Of a DNA stretch of 64,000 bases, positions 37,117-44,610 are shown piece after piece. Each line of letters starts with the position of its first letter. The first letter of the stretch is position 1. Source of the stretch: Pseudocolwellia agarivorans (GTDB lineage Bacteria; Pseudomonadota; Gammaproteobacteria; Enterobacterales; Alteromonadaceae); the NCBI RefSeq assembly GCF_002000085.1, contig NZ_MUZU01000001.1, forward strand, positions 658,336-722,335. Reading direction: 5' to 3'. A model generated the notes under the pieces. That model ran no database searches, was not told the DNA's origin, and worked only from the letters and a program-made list of their open reading frames with translations. The position numbers were made by a program, and so were the translations under genes.

Positions 37117-38673
37117 ATGTTTTCAACGTTAATCAAATCTCTCAAAGTATTTATTACCGCGCCTAAAAACTGGCTTAGCTTTATTGCTGGGCTTAGTTTA
37201 GTTTTCGCGTATGCCCCTTTTTCCTTATGGTGGCTACCATTTATTACGATTGGGCTTTGGCTTACTATAATCGACAATCATTCACCTAAAGAAGCCACTA
37301 AACACGGCTTTATTTTTGGTTTTGGTTGGTTCGCAAGCGGAATAAGTTGGGTTCATGTTGCTATCGATCAATTTGGAGGATTACCGCTCGTAGTATCCAT
37401 TTTATTAATGGTGCTCCTTTCCCTTTATCTCGCGTTATTTCCTGCATTAGCAAGTTATTTATCCGCTAAGCTTTCAACGACTAAACAATTTAATGTTTGG
37501 TTATTTTCTGCTTTTTGGTTAATGACAGAATATTTACGTGGTGTACTCTTAACGGGCTTCCCCTGGTTATCTCTTGGTTATACTCAAATAGACAGCCCTT
37601 TAGCTTCCTTGATACCCGTTATTGGTGAGTTTGGTTTAACTTCAATAGTATTACTTACTTGTGTTTCAATCTTTCAACTTGTTAAGCGAAAAAACGTTTA
37701 CTTATCAGCTAGCATACTTTTATCGACTCTTATCATAACAATATTTTTTAACCAGATAACTTGGGTTACCCCAACGGGTAAATCTATAAAAGTTGCGTTA
37801 GTGCAAGGTAATATAAAACAAGAAATAAAATGGGCCCCTGAACAAGAATGGCCGACTATGTTGAAATATTTAGACTTAACACGTATGAATTACGATGCTG
37901 ACATCATCATTTGGCCGGAATCAGCTATAACGGCATTAGAGCCTAGAGCCCAAGACTTTTTAACGTTAGCAAATAAATCTGCAGCCTTAAAAAACAGTGC
38001 AATAATTACAGGAATATTAAATTATAACTATGATGAAAGAGAATACTTTAATAGCTTAATTACTTTAGGTAAAAAGCATGAAACAGACACGGAAGGAAGC
38101 TACGAATATAATCACAATAATAGATATTCAAAATATCATTTATTACCCATAGGTGAATTTGTTCCTTTTCAAGAATGGTTGAGGCCTATCGCACCATTAT
38201 TTAATTTACCACAATCATCCTTCTCTTCTGGTGGGTATATACAACCTAACCTTGTTGCCAAAGACATTAATATATTGCCGCTTATTTGCTTTGAAATAGC
38301 TTTTCCTGCGCAATTAAGAGCAAATTTTCAATCTACAACTAATCTATTATTAACAGTAAGTAATGACTCTTGGTTTGGTGATTCTCATGGCCCTCATCAA
38401 CATTTAGATATTGCAAGAATGCGAGCTGCAGAATTTGGGCGTCCCTTACTTCGCTCAACAAACAACGGGGTAACAGCAGCAATAGATCATACAGGTAATA
38501 TCATAGCCACTGTCCCACAATTTACTGAAAGCGTACTCAGAGCAGAAATAAATTTAGTCACAGGAACAACACCCTACGCTAATTGGGGGCAGTATACTCA
38601 ATGGCTAATACCTTTACTTACCTTATTAATATACTTGTTTAACGCATTACTTTATCAACGAAAAACAAAATAA
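37117..38673 (+). CDS. lnt: Apolipoprotein N-acyltransferase Lnt
   Basis: A 518-residue inner-membrane enzyme that N-acylates the lipid-modified Cys of lipoproteins. About seven hydrophobic segments fill the first 210 residues; the periplasmic nitrilase-like domain follows with catalytic Glu268 (IIWPESAITALE) and Cys391 (LICFEIAFP), close to E267 and C387 of E. coli. A further hydrophobic segment lies at the C-terminus. 20 bp after corC; last gene of the operon. Confidence 0.96.
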   Translation: MFSTLIKSLKVFITAPKNWLSFIAGLSLVFAYAPFSLWWLPFITIGLWLTIIDNHSPKEATKHGFIFGFGWFASGISWVHVAIDQFGGLPLVVSILLMVLLSLYLALFPALASYLSAKLSTTKQFNVWLFSAFWLMTEYLRGVLLTGFPWLSLGYTQIDSPLASLIPVIGEFGLTSIVLLTCVSIFQLVKRKNVYLSASILLSTLIITIFFNQITWVTPTGKSIKVALVQGNIKQEIKWAPEQEWPTMLKYLDLTRMNYDADIIIWPESAITALEPRAQDFLTLANKSAALKNSAIITGILNYNYDEREYFNSLITLGKKHETDTEGSYEYNHNNRYSKYHLLPIGEFVPFQEWLRPIAPLFNLPQSSFSSGGYIQPNLVAKDINILPLICFEIAFPAQLRANFQSTTNLLLTVSNDSWFGDSHGPHQHLDIARMRAAEFGRPLLRSTNNGVTAAIDHTGNIIATVPQFTESVLRAEINLVTGTTPYANWGQYTQWLIPLLTLLIYLFNALLYQRKTK

Positions 38674-38707
38674 AAAAACCTTATGTTGTACTAAACATAA
38701 GGTTTTT
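38673..38707. terminator. Bidirectional terminator between lnt and the GGDEF gene
   Basis: AAAAAACCTTATGTT and AACATAAGGTTTTT form a long stem with a 5-6-nt loop, with A and T tracts on both sides. It serves the convergent lnt and cyclase genes. Confidence 0.88.
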
Positions 38708-38728
38708 ATAATCTATTAAATAGATAAT

Positions 38729-39694
38729 TTACACGTTTTTTGGGTGTACACTTACTTTATTTCGGCCACTTTCTTTTGAACGATATAATGCAGCATCAGC
38801 ATGTTCGATCCATGCTTCGTATGTTTTAATACTCGAGTCTACTTCGGCAATACCTAAACTTATAGTATAAGAAAGATCAATATCATTATGTCTAACAATA
38901 GACTGAGCAACTTCTTTACGTAATCTCTCAGCAAATATTTGCGCATTTTCTAATGCAGTATCCGCTAATAAAATCACAAACTCCTCACCACCGTAACGCC
39001 CTGAAATATCAGTTTCTCGCACGTGCTGCCTAATAAGTCCTGACAAATGACGAATAACATCATCTCCTACCGTGTGTCCGTATGTATCATTCACATGTTT
39101 AAAATGGTCTATATCTAAAATAACTAAACTACTCGCACTTCTACTGCGGCACCAACGCTTAAATTCAGTATTTAAACAATTTTCCCAATGCGCTCTATTG
39201 AATAGTTTTGTTAAACCATCTGTTTGACTTAAAACAGCTAATTCAGTGTTAACTCTTTCGAGGTCATTTTTATTGGTGGCGTTATCGGTTACATCATAAA
39301 TAAGTAAGCATAAATGGGTTACTAGGCCAGTAGATGACATTAGGGGAATAAATGTCGTATTTTGATACATGTAATCAGCAGAGCCCGTAATAGGGCGATA
39401 GTTTTGAAACTTGAACAGGTAAGGTCTTTGCTCCCAAATAGTAAATGCTTTATTTTTAAGTAAAAAAACAGATTCAGCTTTACGTTTAAACCAGTCTTGA
39501 GGAATTTCCTCAAATAAAGAAAAAATCTCTTTTTCTTTTACCTCCCGTGGTAATAAACCACTATGGTTTTCCATAAAACCATTCCATATTTGAATTTTAT
39601 ACTGGCGATCGAGGACAACTAAACCCACATCAATGGTATGGAGCATTTCCATAAGCCAATGTAATTCATTCATTTGTTCAGTTTCTTGCGACAT
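38729..39694 (-). CDS. PAS-GGDEF diguanylate cyclase
   Basis: A 321-residue cytoplasmic protein. The N-terminal PAS domain (about 10-130: WLMEMLHTIDVGLVVLDRQY, IQIWNGFMENHSGL) precedes a GGDEF domain with the active-site motif GGEEF at residues 235-239 and the metal-binding Asp in VILDIDHFKHVNDTYGHTVGD. No RxxD inhibitory site is obvious at the usual place, so it should make cyclic di-GMP without simple feedback. It starts 2 bp from the stop of the REC-CheC gene, so the two are one operon and the regulator may control its activity. Confidence 0.92.
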   Translation of the reverse strand: MSQETEQMNELHWLMEMLHTIDVGLVVLDRQYKIQIWNGFMENHSGLLPREVKEKEIFSLFEEIPQDWFKRKAESVFLLKNKAFTIWEQRPYLFKFQNYRPITGSADYMYQNTTFIPLMSSTGLVTHLCLLIYDVTDNATNKNDLERVNTELAVLSQTDGLTKLFNRAHWENCLNTEFKRWCRSRSASSLVILDIDHFKHVNDTYGHTVGDDVIRHLSGLIRQHVRETDISGRYGGEEFVILLADTALENAQIFAERLRKEVAQSIVRHNDIDLSYTISLGIAEVDSSIKTYEAWIEHADAALYRSKESGRNKVSVHPKNV

Positions 39695-39696
39695 AT

Positions 39697-40791
39697 TTAA
39701 TCCAATAAGTAAGAAATTTTATTGTTAAGTGTTTTCATCGACTCTTCTGTGAACAGTAATAATAAGTCACATTTTATCGGGTAATTTTCAATACTGTAGC
39801 TTATCTCAATTGCCAGAGTTCGCCTCCAACGAGTTGAATTAGTCGCAATAAGTTCTGATATTTTTCTATGTTGACCTAAAACAACAGGATGGCCTTGGCT
39901 AAAATTCATATCAAGTTGTTCTGAAACACCACTTAAACAAGCACCAATTAAAACATTTGCCATGTCCATGAGTAGTTCTAATTCCGAATTTTCATCTAAT
40001 ACTTGCTGATAATTCATCAAGGTAGCAACATCTTTAAAACTTGAGTCATTAAGTATTAATAGCGCTTCTCCTGAAACGCCAGCACCTATGAATCCTTGGC
40101 AAATACCAGAGGTACTTTCATTCACTTCCACTGCTGATAAAGCCATACTTAATTCGCTAACTTCAATCAAATTAACATTAGGAATAGGTAAAACGACAAA
40201 TACATCTAATAAACGAGCCAGTAAATCACCGGCACGTCCCATAGCAACGTTAGCTATTTCTTGATAACAGTCTCTTAAATCAGATTCGAGGAAATTAGCT
40301 TGCGTTTTTTTGTTCTCTTTCCCCTCAGTTATTATAGGGGATGACGCAGTAGAAGGATTAACTTTAGTAACTGAATCACTTTTAGCAATTACAGGAGCTT
40401 CTTTTATTACGGGTTTAGTTGGAGCGGTATACACACCATAAGCAGATAATATTTCGGTAAGCTTTTCTTTACTTACAGGTTTTTGAATAAAATCTAATGC
40501 ACCTAAACTCGTTACTCTTTGATGTGCTTCAGGTTGAATATCACCAGAAATAACAATAACAAGGGTAGGAAGATCTTGCTCAACAATTGCCTGAAGAACT
40601 TCGTAGCCATCCATTCCTGGCATGTTCAAATCTAAAAGAAGAACATCGCCTTTTCCAGCTTTAATAGCTTCAATACCTTCAAAACCATTGGTCGCAAAAC
40701 TTATATCGACATCCCAACCGTCTGGTAAAGAGCGCGCGACTTGTTTACGCGCCATATTTGAATCATCACAAATTAATAACGGAGTTGACAT
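39697..40791 (-). CDS. Response regulator with C-terminal CheC-like phosphatase domain
   Basis: 364 residues. The REC domain (about 1-122) has the acidic pair ICDDSN, the phospho-acceptor in VLLLDLNMPGMDGYEVL, and the switch Lys in FIQKPVSKEKL. A Ser/Thr/Lys/Ala linker (125-165) leads to a CheC/CheX-like domain (about 170-360) with two helix motifs EIANVAMGRAGDLLARLL and ELLMDMANVLIGACLSG, whose Glu/Asp and Asn residues are those used for aspartyl-phosphate hydrolysis. Such fusions could dephosphorylate another regulator or themselves. It is cotranscribed with the cyclase just downstream. Confidence 0.88.
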   Translation of the reverse strand: MSTPLLICDDSNMARKQVARSLPDGWDVDISFATNGFEGIEAIKAGKGDVLLLDLNMPGMDGYEVLQAIVEQDLPTLVIVISGDIQPEAHQRVTSLGALDFIQKPVSKEKLTEILSAYGVYTAPTKPVIKEAPVIAKSDSVTKVNPSTASSPIITEGKENKKTQANFLESDLRDCYQEIANVAMGRAGDLLARLLDVFVVLPIPNVNLIEVSELSMALSAVEVNESTSGICQGFIGAGVSGEALLILNDSSFKDVATLMNYQQVLDENSELELLMDMANVLIGACLSGVSEQLDMNFSQGHPVVLGQHRKISELIATNSTRWRRTLAIEISYSIENYPIKCDLLLLFTEESMKTLNNKISYLLD

Positions 40792-40979
40792 ACACGCTTA
40801 TTTCCTAAATTGACTCAAAATTGATAAAAATAGAAGAATATAAAAAAACAGTATTACTTAATCGCAAAGTTACTTATTAACAATAGGTAATAATAACGAA
40901 GACTGCAGATAATTTTTAAAAATATTTAAATAAAATGCGGTAAACTGTCTCAAATTAAATCTGATTAACTTATTATACA

Positions 40980-41576
40980 ATGAAATTATTTACATTAATT
41001 ACCTTTATTTTTATCACCTTATCCCCTTCGTTATCTGCACACGATATCGAACTATCAGAAAACAGCTCATTGGTTAAAGCGGGAGGAAAGTTTGTAACAT
41101 TGCTTGGTAAACAACTTAATGTAGGTGATCACGCACCTAATTTTAAAGTGGTAAACGAAAGCTTTTCTCCTGTAACTCTAAACTCTTTTAAAGGTAAAAA
41201 TATTTTAATATCAGTAGTTCCTAGTTTAGACACAGGTGTGTGTTCAATTCAAACAAAAAGATTTAACGAAAAAGTTGCATCTCTATCTGATAACACCATA
41301 TTCCTGACTATTAGTAATGACTTACCCTTCGCTCAAAAACGTTTTTGTACAACCGAAAGCATTAACGATATTCAAGTTCTGTCTGATTCAGTTTGGCGTG
41401 ATTTTGGGACTAAATACGGCCTTTTAATAAAAGATATGGGATTATTAACCCGATCAATATTTATTATTAACTCCGAACATAAAATTATTTACAAAGAATT
41501 GGTTACTAATATTTCAGAGCATCCGAATTATGAAAAAGCTTTTGAAGAAATTCTATTATTGAACAAAAAACCATAA
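40980..41576 (+). CDS. tpx: Tpx-like thiol peroxidase, exported
   Basis: A 198-residue peroxiredoxin of the Tpx group with an N-terminal signal peptide (MKLFTLITFIFITLSPSLSA) that classic E. coli Tpx lacks. The peroxidatic Cys88 is in SLDTGVCSIQTKRFN and the resolving Cys123 in LPFAQKRFCTTE, 35 residues apart as expected. Reduction of lipid and alkyl hydroperoxides in the periplasm is the expected role. It has its own terminator. The mature N-terminus carries an extra segment (about residues 21-40) before the usual Tpx start. Confidence 0.88.
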   Translation: MKLFTLITFIFITLSPSLSAHDIELSENSSLVKAGGKFVTLLGKQLNVGDHAPNFKVVNESFSPVTLNSFKGKNILISVVPSLDTGVCSIQTKRFNEKVASLSDNTIFLTISNDLPFAQKRFCTTESINDIQVLSDSVWRDFGTKYGLLIKDMGLLTRSIFIINSEHKIIYKELVTNISEHPNYEKAFEEILLLNKKP

Positions 41577-41610
41577 AAAATTCACAATAATAATCAGCCA
41601 CTTAAATAAA

Positions 41611-41645
41611 AAACCAAATATTTTTTAAATTTATTTGGTTTTTTT
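41611..41645 (+). terminator. Rho-independent terminator of the tpx gene
   Basis: AAACCAAATA and TATTTGGTTT form a 10-bp stem with an 11-nt loop followed by a T tract, 34 bp past the tpx stop. Confidence 0.8.
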
Positions 41646-41673
41646 CTTGAAAAATATCACTTCAATACCATCT
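41646..41673 (+). promoter_or_regulatory. Candidate heat-shock (sigma-32) promoter of the hsp20 gene
   Basis: CTTGAAA at 41646 is the sigma-32 -35 consensus; TACCATCT about 13 bp further resembles CCCCATnT at 5-6 of 8 positions. It begins directly after the tpx terminator T tract and lies about 200 bp upstream of the start codon, giving a long 5' untranslated leader. Confidence 0.55.
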
Positions 41674-41847
41674 CTTATAGTGTAGTCGCCGATAGGGTCT
41701 ACATTAACCGCCTGTTCAAATTGAAAGGCACATTTATCCTGATAATAAATTATTTAAAAATCGTTAACTCGCAATTTAATTGGCTTTAACTATATAGATT
41801 TTACTTCTATTGATTTTAACAAAAATAATGATATTTAACGGATATAG

Positions 41848-41874
41848 CATATTGCTAACTAAATATAGGATATG
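41848..41874 (+). promoter_or_regulatory. ROSE-like RNA thermometer hairpin over the hsp20 ribosome binding site
   Basis: CATA-TTGCT pairs with AGGA-TATG across a 10-nt loop: four pairs, then the ROSE signature UUGCU opposite the AGGA Shine-Dalgarno with one bulged G. The ROSE element (UYGCU against AGGA) is known upstream of small heat-shock genes, where heat melts it. The match is by eye; the rest of the about 190-nt leader was not folded. Confidence 0.65.
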
Positions 41875-41880
41875 AATATT

Positions 41881-42360
41881 ATGCGTACATCTACAGATTT
41901 TAGCCCACTTTACCGTTCATTTATTGGTTTTGACCACTTAGCTGGTTTGATAGATAAAGCCTCTAGAGCTGATAAACAATCATCTTACCCTCCATATAAT
42001 GTTGAACTGCTTGCAGAAGATCAATATAGAGTGACTATGGCAATCGCTGGATTTGCTGAAGATGAGTTAGAAATTGAATCAAAACAAAATACATTAATTG
42101 TTACTGGCATAAAAACAGGCAGTAATAACAAAGGCGAACAAAAATTCTTACACCAAGGTATTGCTGAGCGTAACTTTGAAAGAAAATTTCAGCTTGGCGA
42201 TCATGTAAAAGTAACCGGCGCTTCTATGGAACATGGCCTTTTACATATTGATTTAGAAAGAGAAATACCTGAAGCACTGAAACCAAGAAAAATAGCGATT
42301 AATGGAAAAAGCCCATTACAAAAAACAGTATCAAATATTCAGGAGGCTGCCGCTTCTTAA
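41881..42360 (+). CDS. ibpA: Small heat-shock protein, IbpA/Hsp20 family
   Basis: An alpha-crystallin-domain holdase that keeps unfolding proteins soluble for the DnaK/ClpB refolding system. The N-terminus RTSTDFSPLYRSFIGFDHL is almost that of IbpA; the crystallin domain (about 35-130) has YRVTMAIAGF, LIVTG and the closing HIDLEREIPE; a C-terminal RKIAING supplies the I-x-I oligomerisation motif. The frame also has an ATG at 41872, but it lies one base after the AGGA. The ATG at 41881 is 10 nt from it and gives the MR start shared with other IbpA proteins, so I use it (159 residues). Heat control is supported by the sigma-32-like promoter and ROSE-like leader. Confidence 0.92.
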   Translation: MRTSTDFSPLYRSFIGFDHLAGLIDKASRADKQSSYPPYNVELLAEDQYRVTMAIAGFAEDELEIESKQNTLIVTGIKTGSNNKGEQKFLHQGIAERNFERKFQLGDHVKVTGASMEHGLLHIDLEREIPEALKPRKIAINGKSPLQKTVSNIQEAAAS

Positions 42361-42395
42361 TATGATTTAACAAGTGTTCTCCCTTATTTATTTTT

Positions 42396-42420
42396 GCCCA
42401 GCTTTTAGCTGGGCTTTTTT
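42396..42420 (+). terminator. Rho-independent terminator after the hsp20 gene
   Basis: GCCCAGC TTTT AGCTGGGC followed by TTTTTT, 36 bp after the stop codon. Confidence 0.9.
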
Positions 42421-42435
42421 ACGCCTAAAAATTAT

Positions 42436-43215
42436 TTAACAATCTCTAATAAACTCAGCTATTTTAGGCTGTATTGTACTGGCATGACTTATTGGCCCCA
42501 TATGTCCAGCTTCAAAACTCACTTCTTTAACGTTATCTAAGCTAGTAACAATCAGTGTTGCTAATGTTTTACTTAATTGTGGGCTTTGATTTCCTGTCAT
42601 CATCATAACAGGAGATTTAATTTTATTGATATCATCAGATCCGTAAGTTTCAGCAGTTAAACCGATAAAATCTAAATTTACTTTTTCCATATCTTTAGCC
42701 ATTAATTGCTGCATTCGTTCTGGTAGCTTTCTAAAAAAGCCTTTTGCATTCCAAAAGTCAGTAAATTTTTCAGCCGCTAAATAAAGATCATCAATATTAA
42801 CTTCTTGAGCAAACTTATTAGCCGCTATTCTTGCTTCACTGCCTTGAGGCAATAAATGGAAAGCGACAGGCTCATACAAAGATAAAGATAACACCTGACT
42901 AGGGTTTTCTACTGCTAATTTTAAAGCAAGTGCGCCACCACAAGAGTGTCCTACAATATGATAAGACTCATTTGGAATAAGTTGTTGTAAAGCTTCTTGA
43001 ATACGTTCTATCTCAATAGAAAAGTTATAACGCTGAGGTTCTGCAACAGCTTCAGCAGCTCCATATCCCAAAATATCTATATTGATCACTTTAAAACGAG
43101 TTTTTAAACATTCCACTAAAGGTAACCACTGCTTTGAACTACTCAAAGAGCTATGCAATAAAATAACAGCCGGCCCGCGTCCTAAAACATGTATCCCTAG
43201 GGGTAAATTAATCAT
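42436..43215 (-). CDS. Alpha/beta-fold hydrolase
   Basis: A 259-residue cytoplasmic alpha/beta hydrolase: oxyanion region ILLHSSLSSSKQW, nucleophile elbow VGHSCGGAL with the catalytic Ser, and a likely catalytic His in FEAGHMGPISH. The His is followed by MGP rather than the usual pattern, and a longer cap lies at about 120-190. Substrate unknown. It is the last gene of a minus-strand group with the ATL protein and SDR (75 bp gap from ATL), but nothing shows a shared pathway. Confidence 0.85.
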   Translation of the reverse strand: MINLPLGIHVLGRGPAVILLHSSLSSSKQWLPLVECLKTRFKVINIDILGYGAAEAVAEPQRYNFSIEIERIQEALQQLIPNESYHIVGHSCGGALALKLAVENPSQVLSLSLYEPVAFHLLPQGSEARIAANKFAQEVNIDDLYLAAEKFTDFWNAKGFFRKLPERMQQLMAKDMEKVNLDFIGLTAETYGSDDINKIKSPVMMMTGNQSPQLSKTLATLIVTSLDNVKEVSFEAGHMGPISHASTIQPKIAEFIRDC

Positions 43216-43289
43216 TTAATACCTATTTTTTATATTACTTAAAAAGTTAACAACAGTTTAACCACGAACAATACCAATAAAAGCTCTAA

Positions 43290-43676
43290 TTAAAACTCTA
43301 ATTTAAACAATAACTCTCCTAAATCAGGAGACCATTGATACTCAGTCATTTTTACTTTATTTCCGATAACAACAACTTGCTCATTTTGTAATAATTTTTT
43401 TTGTTTCATAAATAACTCACTTCCCGTAGGAAAAGATATTTTCCCTAGTGAGTTTATCACTCGAAACCAAGGGACTTTTTGATTATTCCAACCATTAATA
43501 GGCACTTTGCCTAAGGCTTTTCCAACTAATCGTGCACGACCAGGCAACCCTGATAAATCAGCAACCTGTCCATAACTTGCTACACAGCCAAAAGGAATAG
43601 CCTGTACCGTTTTCCATATTTTTATATATTGTGTATTAGCTGGCTCTTTATTCACATCTTGCGATGTAGTTACCAT
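43290..43676 (-). CDS. Alkyltransferase-like (ATL) protein, MGMT family
   Basis: A 128-residue DNA-binding domain of the O6-alkylguanine transferase family. FGCVASYGQVADLSGLPGRARLVGKAL is the helix-turn-helix and arginine-finger region. The active-site PCHRV of true MGMT is PWFRV at residues 69-73: Cys is replaced by Trp, as in ATL proteins, so it cannot transfer alkyl groups. ATLs flag O6-alkylguanine for nucleotide excision repair. Phe where ATLs normally keep His is unusual. It overlaps the SDR gene by 7 bp. Confidence 0.9.
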   Translation of the reverse strand: MVTTSQDVNKEPANTQYIKIWKTVQAIPFGCVASYGQVADLSGLPGRARLVGKALGKVPINGWNNQKVPWFRVINSLGKISFPTGSELFMKQKKLLQNEQVVVIGNKVKMTEYQWSPDLGELLFKLEF

Positions 43677-44335
43677 GGTAATACTTGACCATTAGAATGT
43701 TTAAAAACACCCGTTTCCTTTAAAGTTAGCCCATGAATTAAATCAACAATTTTTACCGCAGCTTCGTTTGCTGAAATATCACCGTTATTATTTACCATCT
43801 CGGTTTGAACATAACCTGGATGATAAATACCTACAGCAATATCTTGAGAATACAAATCTTTACTCAACGACATAGCTGCTGCATTTAACGCAGCTTTAGA
43901 CATACGGTAACCATAGCGCCCACCAGATTCATTATCCGCAATAGATCCCATACGCGAAGTGATCATCGCCACCTTACCATCTAAATTTAAATTACACTGT
44001 AGCGTATCAACAATATTAAGAGGCGCCAAAGCATTCACTTCAAATTGCTCTCTAATGGTTTCGAGATTTATATCTGCTAAACTTTCATCCCTCAAAATTC
44101 CAGCATTACAAACCAATATGTCGATACCAATACCACTTAAAGCTTTTCGCATATTTTTGATACCTTGGGTAGTCGCTACATCAATATCGGTAATAACATG
44201 CACACCTAACTTATTTAACTCTTCGGAAGAGTTTCTACATAAAGCATACACAAGATGTCCTTGCGATTTAAACACTTCAGCCATTGCCAATCCAATACCG
44301 CGATTAGCCCCAGTTATTACAACAGTTTTTTTCAT
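43670..44335 (-). CDS. SDR-family NAD(P)-dependent oxidoreductase
   Basis: 221 residues of a classical short-chain dehydrogenase. TGANRGIG is the nucleotide loop, NAG follows at LVCNAGIL, Ser lies in ITSRMGS, and the catalytic Tyr/Lys in YGYRMSKAAL. PGYVQTEM closes the active site. Substrate is unknown. The overlap with the ATL gene suggests one operon. Confidence 0.9.
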   Translation of the reverse strand: MKKTVVITGANRGIGLAMAEVFKSQGHLVYALCRNSSEELNKLGVHVITDIDVATTQGIKNMRKALSGIGIDILVCNAGILRDESLADINLETIREQFEVNALAPLNIVDTLQCNLNLDGKVAMITSRMGSIADNESGGRYGYRMSKAALNAAAMSLSKDLYSQDIAVGIYHPGYVQTEMVNNNGDISANEAAVKIVDLIHGLTLKETGVFKHSNGQVLPW

Positions 44336-44610
44336 AATATTTCCTTAACCTATTTATAAAAGTAAATTAAAAAACGTTAATCTATTAACGCAATAATATA
44401 AGTAACCTTTATTGCAAACAAACAAATTTATAAGCAAATAATAAAAATTAATATTTATTTTACAGTACAAAAATCAAGTGAGAGTATGCTATAAATAATA
44501 TGACTTATCTTTTTTTGCTCGACTAAGGCGCGCGCTTCAAATTAAGCATCAACTTATATTATCTTTTTGTAAAAAAATTCAAAGTATTGCCCTGAATATA
44601 GAGAGTAAGT

